DNA of 64,000 nucleotides from Cryobacterium mannosilyticum (GTDB taxonomy: Bacteria > Actinomycetota > Actinomycetes > Actinomycetales > Microbacteriaceae), in the NCBI RefSeq assembly GCF_004402705.1, contig NZ_SOFM01000050.1, forward strand, positions 1 to 64,000, read 5' to 3'. A program made the position numbers and the translations under genes. The number at the start of each line of letters is the position of its first letter. The stretch's first letter is position 1. The notes under the pieces are model-generated. The model made no database searches. It saw nothing but the letters and a program-made list of their open reading frames with translations, and had not been told where the DNA came from. Below are positions 58,268 through 64,000 of this stretch, one piece after another.

Positions 58268-58293
58268 AACCCCCACTCCGCAGAGTGGGGGTT
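58268..58293 (-). terminator. Terminator of the tRNA-Pro gene
   Basis: Arms AACCCCCACTC (58268-58278) and GAGTGGGGGTT (58283-58293) are perfect around a 4-base loop, extended by TGCACAA/TTGTGTGCA. It lies 12 bases downstream of the tRNA 3' end. Confidence 0.85.
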
Positions 58294-58304
58294 GTGTGCA
58301 TTTG

Positions 58305-58378
58305 TCGGGGTAACAGGATTTGAACCTGCGACCTCGTCGTCCCGAACGACGCGCGCTACCAAGCTGCGCCATACCCCG
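58305..58378 (-). tRNA. tRNA-Pro (anticodon CGG)
   Basis: A 74-base cloverleaf: acceptor CGGGGTA/TACCCCG, D arm GCGC...GCGC, anticodon stem CGTCG/CGACG with loop TTCGGGA (anticodon CGG), T arm GCAGG-TTCAAAT-CCTGT, discriminator A; CCA is not encoded. It reads the CCG codon, the main Pro codon in this GC-rich genome. TATACT at about 58401-58406 on the minus strand may be the -10. Confidence 0.96.
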
Positions 58379-58434
58379 ATGGCCCGTAAGCCTTGTCAAG
58401 TATAACCCCACCGGGGAGGTGGGTCTCGACAGAC

Positions 58435-59409
58435 CTAAGCGGACGTGAGGGTGAGCAGCGTCGCCTCGGGCGGGCAGGCGAACCGCACGGGCGCGTAGAT
58501 GGAGGTGCCGAGCCCCGCCGAGACGTTGAGGTACGCGGTGTGCAGGCCGGAGTCCCAGAGGCTGAGTCCCTTGACCTGCTTGCGCGGGATGTCGCAGTTG
58601 GTGACGAGGGCGCCGAACCGGGGCACGCAGACCTGGCCGCCGTGGGTGTGGCCGGCGAGGATCAGCTGGGCGCCGTGGTTCACGAAGGAATTCAGCACCC
58701 GTTGGTAGGGCGCGTGCACGACGCCGATGGTGAGCGTCGGCCGGGGCGCGGCAGCCTCCTCCGGGTCAGGCCAGGATTCGTCGGCCAGCGGGTCGTTCGC
58801 GCGCAGGTCGTCGACCGCGCGGGTGATCACATCGAGCCGGTCGCGGCGGATGTGCGGGTCGTCGACGCCGAACAGTTCCAGGTGCGTGCCGTTGACGTCG
58901 AGAGCCTCCGCCGTGTTGTTCAGGTCCGTCCAGCCGAGGTCGGCGAAGACGCGGTGCAGGCTGTCGATGTCCAGCTTCTGGTGCATCGCGTTCCGCAGCA
59001 GCGACGGTGCGCCGAAGTAGCGGAACGGGTTCTTGAGAATCGGGCCGAAGTAGTCGTTCGAGCCGTTGACGAAGATGCCCGGCACGCCCTTGAACGGTTC
59101 CAACGCGTAGGCGATGCCGGAAACGCCGTCCTCGTGGCCGAGGTTGTCGCCCGTGTTGACGACGAGGTCGGGCTGGAGGTCGGCGAGGCCGCGCACCCAC
59201 TCCTGCTTGTCGCGCTGCCACGGCGCCATGTGCAGATCGGACAGGTGCAGCACCTTGATCGGATCAGACCCGGGGGCGAGCACCGGAACGGTCACCTCGC
59301 GCAGCGTGAACAGGCGGCGTTCGACCAGGGAACCCCAGGCGAAGGCGGCGAGCCCGGCCGTGGCCAGGGCTCCGAGGCTCACCGCGACGGCCTTACCGCC
59401 GGTGGTCAT
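58435..59409 (-). CDS. Membrane-anchored metallophosphoesterase
   Basis: A 324-residue calcineurin-like phosphoesterase. An N-terminal helix (residues 8-26) precedes the metal-site blocks VLHLSDLHMAPW, VVNTGDNLG, NGSNDYFGP (in place of GNHD) and LILAGHTHGGQ. It ends GLGTSIYAPVRFACPPEATLLTL, like YaeI/YkuE-type proteins that act on lipid or undecaprenyl-linked substrates. It overlaps the PBP gene stop in ATGA, so the two are translated together. Confidence 0.92.
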   Translation of the reverse strand: MTTGGKAVAVSLGALATAGLAAFAWGSLVERRLFTLREVTVPVLAPGSDPIKVLHLSDLHMAPWQRDKQEWVRGLADLQPDLVVNTGDNLGHEDGVSGIAYALEPFKGVPGIFVNGSNDYFGPILKNPFRYFGAPSLLRNAMHQKLDIDSLHRVFADLGWTDLNNTAEALDVNGTHLELFGVDDPHIRRDRLDVITRAVDDLRANDPLADESWPDPEEAAAPRPTLTIGVVHAPYQRVLNSFVNHGAQLILAGHTHGGQVCVPRFGALVTNCDIPRKQVKGLSLWDSGLHTAYLNVSAGLGTSIYAPVRFACPPEATLLTLTSA

Positions 59410-61967
59410 CCGTTGCCCTTTCCATTGCCGTTGCCGGCGCCGAGCTTGCCGATTGTGATCGACACCTGGCCGCCGGGCGCGGAGCCGGAACCGGCCGCCG
59501 GCGTCATCGCCAGGACAACGCCGACCTGCTTGGGATCGGTGACGTCCTGTTCGGCCTTGGTCACGGCGAAGCCGCTCAGGGTTGCCCGGGCTTCGGCCTC
59601 GCTCTTCCCGACGACGTCGGGAACAACAACCTGGGTTCCGTTGCTCGAGAACACCGTCACGGTCGATCCGCGGCTGGCGCTCGTGCCGCCGGCCGGGTCG
59701 GTCCGGGCGACGGTGCCTGCGGGCATCTCTGAGTCCGTCACGCCGCCGTCCGCGAAGCTGAAGCCGGCCGCTTCGAGAGTGGACTGGGCATCCGCCATCG
59801 TCTTGCCACGCAGATCCGGGATGGGCACCTGAACGGCCTGGAGGATCTTGGACGAGGCCTCCGCAAACGCGTCTCCGCCATACTTCGCGTTCGCCACCGA
59901 CATGACGTCCGGCCACATCCGGTGGCGCGCCGTGGCGGCCGTGCCGCCCGGGAAGCTCACCTGTCGCTGGTTGATGTCGCCGGTGACGCTGACCACGCCG
60001 ACCACGGTGGCGACCTTGGTGCTCGCACCGCTCATCCAGGTGTCCTTGTTGCCGTCGGTGGTTCCGGTCTTGCCGATCATCGGGACCTTCGGCGACGTCG
60101 CGCCGTTCGACGCCGTGGCCGTACCACTGGTCATCACCTTCTGCATGGCGAAGGTCATCCCCGCATCGACGGCCGGGTCGACCGACTGCTTGCAGTCGGA
60201 CTTCGGCGCCGTGAGCTCCTTGCCGTCAGGCCCGGTGATCTTGTCGATCGCAACAGGGCTGCAGGTGACGCCGTTGTTGGCGATCCCGGCGAAGGCGACG
60301 GCCATGCTCAGGGGAGCGACCTCGTTCGTGCCGAGCACCGCCGATACGCCCTGTTCGAGAGGATCGCCGTCGGCGCGGTGCACGCCGAAGTTCTCGGCCG
60401 TCTTGCGGATGCCGCATAGATCGAGTTTCTTGGCCATGCCGATGAAGCCCGTGTTGATGGAGCCGACCGTGGATTCGAGAGCGGTGTAGTTCGTGCCGGC
60501 CTCGTTCGCGTCGTTCTTGGGGTTGTAGCCGGGGAAGTTCTGCGGCCCGTTGCAGGAGTCCTTGAACGTGCCCCAGTCCGACTTGCGCCGGGAGTCGACC
60601 CGTTCGTTGAGGGAGTGCCCCTCGGTCAGCCACTCACCGAGGGTGAAGACCTTGTAGGTGGATCCGGGCTGGAAGCCGTGGGACCCGCCCTGGTCGATGT
60701 CGGTGTTGTAGTTGACGCCCGTGGCGTTGGGGTTGGTCTTGGCAACCTCCGGGTCCTGCGTGTAGTCCTTGTTCTGGGTCATCGCCAGGACGCGCCCGGT
60801 GCCCACCTGCACGCTCGTGATCACACTGCCGACGTCCCAGCCGTCGTAGCTCTTGGGCACGTACTTGTTCATCGTGTCCACGGCCGCGTTCTGCAGGTCG
60901 AGATCCAGGGTCGTGTAGACGTTGTAGCCGCCGCGGCGGAAGTTCGCGAAGCGGGTTTCCTCATCCGGACCGAATGTCGGGTCGGTCTGGAGGATCTTGG
61001 TGACGTAGTCGCAGAAGTAGGCGCTCGTGCCGGCGGTCGTGCATCCCGTGCTCGGTTCGGTGATGACCGGCTCGATCGGGGTGGCGATCGCCGCGTCATG
61101 ATCGGCCTGGGTGATCTTCTTGTACTTGAGCATTTCGCCGAGGATGTAGTCGCGGCGCTGTTTGTTCGCCGCGTAGCCGTTCGCCGCGCCGTTGGTCTTG
61201 CTGTCGGGGTAGTCCAGCTGGAATTTGACCGGGTTGTTCACGATCGCTACGAGGCTGGCCGCCTGCGGCAGGGTCAACGCCGCGGCCGTGGTGTTGAAGT
61301 AGTAGTTGGAGGCGGATTCGATTCCGTAGACCGTGCCGCCGAAGCCCGTGATGTTCAGGTACTGGCGGAGGATGTCGTCCTTGGGGTACTTCTTCTCCAC
61401 GCCGATGGCGAGTCGCATCTCCTTGAGCTTGCGATCAGGGCTGGTCTCCGTGGCCGCGTCGTAGCAGGTCGTGCGCTTCTTCTGGCTGGTGAGCACCTCG
61501 CATTTCTGCACGAGAACGTTCTTGACGTACTGCTGGGTGATCGACGATCCGCCGCGGGCCGATCCGCTGGCCAGGGTGGTGACCAGGCCGGTGACCGTGC
61601 CCTGCAGATCGACGCCGCCATGCTCGTAGAAGCGAGGGTCCTCGCCTGAGATCGCCGCATCCTTGACGAAGGGACTGATCGCGTCCCACTTCACCTCCAC
61701 GCGGTTCTGGTCGTAGAACGATGCCAGAAGGCCGGTCGATCCGTCACTGCGGGTGGCGTAGATGTTGCTGCGCTGCGCGAGCTGGTCGATCGCCAGGTAG
61801 TCGGGAAGGTTCTCGAACACGTTGATCGTGTTCGTTGCGGCCATACCGGACAGGGCGAGAGCGGGGGTCACAGCGGCGGTGACGAGGATGCCGGCGATGG
61901 CACTCATCCCGACGAAGCCCAGGAACCCGCCGAGCGCTCCGCTAACCGTTCGATTTTTGGCAGACAT
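59406..61967 (-). CDS. ponA: Bifunctional penicillin-binding protein (class A) with PASTA domains
   Basis: An 853-residue peptidoglycan synthase. A membrane helix (about residues 15-38) is followed by the GT51 transglycosylase (AISGEDPRFYEHGGVDLQGT with catalytic Glu; RGGSSITQQYVKN; RKLKEMRLAIGVEKKYPKDDIL), the transpeptidase (GSTYKVFTLGEW, active Ser; KTGTTDGNKDTWMSG), and two PASTA domains (VPIPDLRGKTMADAQSTL; VVVPDVVGKSEAEARATL) with a Gly/Asn/Lys tail. The ATG at 61967 has no ribosome site and may be leaderless. It precedes a metallophosphoesterase, a conserved actinobacterial pair. Confidence 0.95.
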   Translation of the reverse strand: MSAKNRTVSGALGGFLGFVGMSAIAGILVTAAVTPALALSGMAATNTINVFENLPDYLAIDQLAQRSNIYATRSDGSTGLLASFYDQNRVEVKWDAISPFVKDAAISGEDPRFYEHGGVDLQGTVTGLVTTLASGSARGGSSITQQYVKNVLVQKCEVLTSQKKRTTCYDAATETSPDRKLKEMRLAIGVEKKYPKDDILRQYLNITGFGGTVYGIESASNYYFNTTAAALTLPQAASLVAIVNNPVKFQLDYPDSKTNGAANGYAANKQRRDYILGEMLKYKKITQADHDAAIATPIEPVITEPSTGCTTAGTSAYFCDYVTKILQTDPTFGPDEETRFANFRRGGYNVYTTLDLDLQNAAVDTMNKYVPKSYDGWDVGSVITSVQVGTGRVLAMTQNKDYTQDPEVAKTNPNATGVNYNTDIDQGGSHGFQPGSTYKVFTLGEWLTEGHSLNERVDSRRKSDWGTFKDSCNGPQNFPGYNPKNDANEAGTNYTALESTVGSINTGFIGMAKKLDLCGIRKTAENFGVHRADGDPLEQGVSAVLGTNEVAPLSMAVAFAGIANNGVTCSPVAIDKITGPDGKELTAPKSDCKQSVDPAVDAGMTFAMQKVMTSGTATASNGATSPKVPMIGKTGTTDGNKDTWMSGASTKVATVVGVVSVTGDINQRQVSFPGGTAATARHRMWPDVMSVANAKYGGDAFAEASSKILQAVQVPIPDLRGKTMADAQSTLEAAGFSFADGGVTDSEMPAGTVARTDPAGGTSASRGSTVTVFSSNGTQVVVPDVVGKSEAEARATLSGFAVTKAEQDVTDPKQVGVVLAMTPAAGSGSAPGGQVSITIGKLGAGNGNGKGNG

Positions 61968-62018
61968 ACACTTGAGGTTACGGGACAAAACCTGAAAGAC
62001 CGCCTGAATCGGAGCCAT

Positions 62019-62186
62019 ATGCCTGCCTGGGAGTACCTTACGACGCCGCTGATGATTCACAACACGGCCGCAATCTTGAACAACTGGGGCTCTGACGGCT
62101 GGGAATTGGTGCAGGTCGTCCCTGGGCCGGAGGGCGGGCTCGTCGCCTACCTCAAGCGCCCGGTCGCCCCAACGGAAGGATCATAG
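62019..62186 (+). CDS. DUF4177 domain protein, 55 residues
   Basis: ATG 62019 follows GGAG at 62011-62014. The protein MPAWEYLTTPLMIHNTAAIL, NNWGSDGWELVQVVPGPEG, LVAYLKRP is a complete DUF4177, a small fold with a conserved DGWELV block. It is divergent from ponA and 2 bases before ridA, a usual actinobacterial neighbourhood. Function unknown. Confidence 0.9.
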   Translation: MPAWEYLTTPLMIHNTAAILNNWGSDGWELVQVVPGPEGGLVAYLKRPVAPTEGS

Positions 62187-62188
62187 TC

Positions 62189-62659
62189 TTGTCGCAAATC
62201 GAAGCGCGTCTCGCCGAACTGGGGATCGACCTGCCGAGCGTGGTGCCCCCGGTGGCGTCTTACGTGCCCGCCGTCGTGTCCGGGTCGCTCGTGTTCACCT
62301 CCGGCCAGCTGCCGATGGTGTCCGGCGCCCTCCCGGCAACGGGCAAGGTCGGCGACGGCCACGGTCTCGTGCCGGCCGGTGACGCCAAGGAGTACGCCCG
62401 GCAGTGCGCCCTCAACGGCCTGGCCGCCATCAAGGCCGTGATCGGGTCGCTCGACCGGATCACGCAGGTCGTCAAGGTCACCGGTTTCGTGGCATCCGAC
62501 CCGTCGTTCACCGGCCAGCCCGGCGTGATCAACGGCGCCTCCCAGGTGCTGGCCGAGATCTTCGGCGACCAGGGCGTGCACGCCCGGTCGGCCGTGGGCG
62601 TCGCGGTGCTGCCGCTGGACTCCCCGGTCGAGGTCGAGCTGATCGTCTCGTTCGCCTAG
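62189..62659 (+). CDS. RidA family (YjgF/YER057c/UK114) protein
   Basis: A 156-residue RidA-like protein, a family that hydrolyses reactive enamine/imine intermediates. SYVPAVVSGSLVFTSGQLPMV near residue 28 and ITQVVKVTGFVASDPSF near residue 92 are family blocks. It belongs to the longer subgroup, in which the catalytic Arg of archetypal RidA may be replaced, so activity is uncertain. The start is TTG 62189 with GGAAGGA 8 bases upstream. Confidence 0.9.
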   Translation: MSQIEARLAELGIDLPSVVPPVASYVPAVVSGSLVFTSGQLPMVSGALPATGKVGDGHGLVPAGDAKEYARQCALNGLAAIKAVIGSLDRITQVVKVTGFVASDPSFTGQPGVINGASQVLAEIFGDQGVHARSAVGVAVLPLDSPVEVELIVSFA

Positions 62660-62668
62660 CCGGCATCC

Positions 62669-62862
62669 GGTCACTCGCGGGCGCGCCGGCGCGCCGCCCG
62701 GTCGCTCGCGAGCGCGCCGGCGCGCCGCCCGGTCACTCGCGAGCGCGCCACTTCCGCCGCTGTGCGCCAGGCACACTTGGCGCGCAGCGGCGCAACTGGA
62801 GCGCTCGGCAGGGCGCGGGCGCCGGGCGCACGGGCGCGGGCGCCGGGCGCACGGGCGCGGGC
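62669..62862. repeat. GC-rich tandem repeats with a central hairpin
   Basis: A 31-bp unit repeated 2.6 times (62669-62749; GGTCACTCGCGGGCGCGCCG...), a 14-bp arm hairpin (62756-62769/62778-62791, 13 of 14 paired, GCCGCTGTGCGCCA), and a 21-bp unit repeated 2.5 times (62811-62862). No gene. It fills the gap between ridA and the acyltransferase gene. Confidence 0.85.
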
Positions 62863-62875
62863 TAGGGCGCCAGCC

Positions 62876-62907
62876 GACTAGTTGTCGGCGCGACTAGTTG
62901 TCGGCGC
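62876..62907. repeat. 16-bp direct duplication at the acyltransferase stop
   Basis: GACTAGTTGTCGGCGC occurs twice in tandem (62876-62891, 62892-62907). The copy nearer the gene encodes the last residues ADN and the stop; the other duplicates the stop outside the gene. Confidence 0.9.
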
Positions 62908-64000
62908 GACCATTGTCGGCTTGGAGCCTCGCGGCGTGAAACGGATGCGCGAACGCCCGTCCGGCCGCGGCGGCCAGTTTCAGCGAGGGCTGTTCGACCC
63001 AGCGCGTCATCAGCTCGGCGAGCACGAGGCTGAGCGGCACCGAGACCAGCGCGCCGAGCCACCACAGCTCCGGCCCGAACAGGTTGCCGAAGGTGACCAC
63101 GATCGGGAAGTGCACAAGGTAGAGGGTGAAGCTCACCGTGCCGAGCCAGACCAGCGGGCGCGCGGTCAACGGCCGGTGCAGCGGCGGCCAGAGCGCGACG
63201 GCGGCGACGACCAGCACGGCGCCCGGCACGCGCAGGGCGAGGGTGAGATCGCTCCACGGGCCGGTCAGGAGCGGGCGCGCGAGCCAGTGCGCGATCAGCA
63301 GCAGCGGGCCCAGGACGGTGAGGCCGATCCACGCCGCCGTGCCCCAGCGCCGGGCGGCCAGAGAGGCCGCGCCCGCCTGGAGGGACTCGAAGTTGGCCGC
63401 CAGCAGGGCGCCGAGCGCGAACGCGGGCAGGTACATCAGCGGTTCGATCCCGGTGAGGTAGCCGTAGGCGGAGACGGCGAGGAACAGCGCGGCCCAGAGC
63501 CCGGTCCAGCGCCGGGTGGCCGCGGCGAGCACCACGCCCACCGGGAGCAGCAGCGAGAACCACATCTCCCAGGCCAGCGACCAGAGCGGCGGGTTGACGT
63601 CGGGCCGGCTGGTCTCGGTGATGATGCTCGCCTCGCGCAGCAGGTTGCCGAGGCCGAGGCTGGGGTTGTCCTGCCGGGCCAGCCACGCGCCGCCGCCCGG
63701 GTCGCCGGTGCGCGGGAAGAAGTAGATCCAGGCCGCCGCGAGCCCCACCGAGATCACGACGGGAACGACGAGCCGGATCACCCGCCGCGGGTAGTAGGCC
63801 ATCCAGTCGTAGGCGGGCGCGGCGAGGGGAGACCGCACGAGCACGAAGCCGCTCAGCACGAAGAACACCAGCACGAATTCCGGCCCCGCGAAGAGCAGCT
63901 TCAGGGGCGACAGCGTCGTCCACCAGCCGACCGACAGGAACTCGACGCCGGCGCTCGACTCGTAGGCGGCCGAGACCGCCGGCGCCGTCATCGAGACGTG
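62894..64000 (-). CDS. Acyltransferase 3 (OafA/YrhL-like) membrane protein, 5' end missing
   Basis: At least 368 residues, entering from beyond the window. The first visible residues are HVSMTAPAV, where the His probably belongs to the conserved helix-1 active site; then FVLVFFVLSGFVLVRSPL, WMAYYPRRVIRLVVPVVISV (RxxR block) and WSLAWEMWFSLLLPVGVVL follow. About nine or ten helices are seen. Such enzymes O-acylate surface sugars or peptidoglycan. The real start lies upstream; the ATG at 63991 would remove helix 1. Confidence 0.9.
   Translation of the reverse strand, partial: HVSMTAPAVSAAYESSAGVEFLSVGWWTTLSPLKLLFAGPEFVLVFFVLSGFVLVRSPLAAPAYDWMAYYPRRVIRLVVPVVISVGLAAAWIYFFPRTGDPGGGAWLARQDNPSLGLGNLLREASIITETSRPDVNPPLWSLAWEMWFSLLLPVGVVLAAATRRWTGLWAALFLAVSAYGYLTGIEPLMYLPAFALGALLAANFESLQAGAASLAARRWGTAAWIGLTVLGPLLLIAHWLARPLLTGPWSDLTLALRVPGAVLVVAAVALWPPLHRPLTARPLVWLGTVSFTLYLVHFPIVVTFGNLFGPELWWLGALVSVPLSLVLAELMTRWVEQPSLKLAAAAGRAFAHPFHAARLQADNGRADN

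Overview
The window is a 64 kb piece of a high-GC actinobacterial chromosome, most likely from the family Microbacteriaceae (Cryobacterium/Leifsonia-like). Evidence: very high GC at third codon positions, the actinobacterial order ftsH-folE-folP-folB-folK-DUF3180-PH-PH-panC-lysS, a DUF222/HNH endonuclease gene, a short-form ArgA acetyltransferase of the Mycobacterium Rv2747 type, many apparently leaderless promoters, and scattered repeats of the GGTGGTCGAGC...GAGACC type. No CRISPR array, rRNA operon, prophage or intact insertion sequence is visible. One tRNA (Pro, CGG) is present.

Layout. 1-14 kb is conserved housekeeping: the end of an NlpC/P60 peptidoglycan hydrolase, ppa, tilS-hpt, ftsH, a tightly overlapping folate operon, two PH-domain membrane proteins, a DUF2520 oxidoreductase with panC, lysS, and a GDSL hydrolase. 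14-18 kb holds a ROK repressor divergent from a LacI-like sensor protein that lacks a DNA-binding domain, then cardiolipin synthase. 18.2-28.7 kb is one catabolic module: an eight-gene minus-strand operon (Opp-type ABC importer, GH3 glycosidase, TIM-barrel isomerase, Gfo/Idh oxidoreductase) facing a TetR regulator across a perfect 32-bp palindrome. 28.9-39.4 kb carries clpC, argA, a large secreted nuclease/5'-nucleotidase fusion with a PHO-box-like promoter, and UDP-glucose dehydrogenase.

39.4-45.4 kb is an accessory, partly decayed segment: repeats, a truncated DUF4143 gene, a Phd/RelE toxin-antitoxin pair, PPK2, a glycosyltransferase remnant, a truncated PRC-barrel gene and small membrane or basic proteins. 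45.4-49.4 kb has an ECF sigma factor with a likely anti-sigma partner, the DUF222/HNH gene and a repeat cluster. 49.4-64 kb holds a HelD/HelR-type helicase, a HAD phosphatase, an LCP-family cell-wall protein with a candidate leader ORF, VanZ, an LLM flavoenzyme, a PadR-MFS efflux pair, tRNA-Pro, a metallophosphoesterase, a bifunctional PBP with PASTA domains, DUF4177, RidA and a partial acyltransferase.

Most worth following: the TetR-controlled glycoside module, which has the parts expected for a 3-keto-glycoside route; the headless LacI sensor beside a ROK repressor; the PHO-box/nuclease-nucleotidase gene; two genes whose strong Shine-Dalgarno sites sit before AUA or AUC instead of a normal start; and a 36-bp piece of the anti-sigma gene found 6 kb away at the edge of the accessory segment. 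All calls are from reading the sequence; no database search was run.
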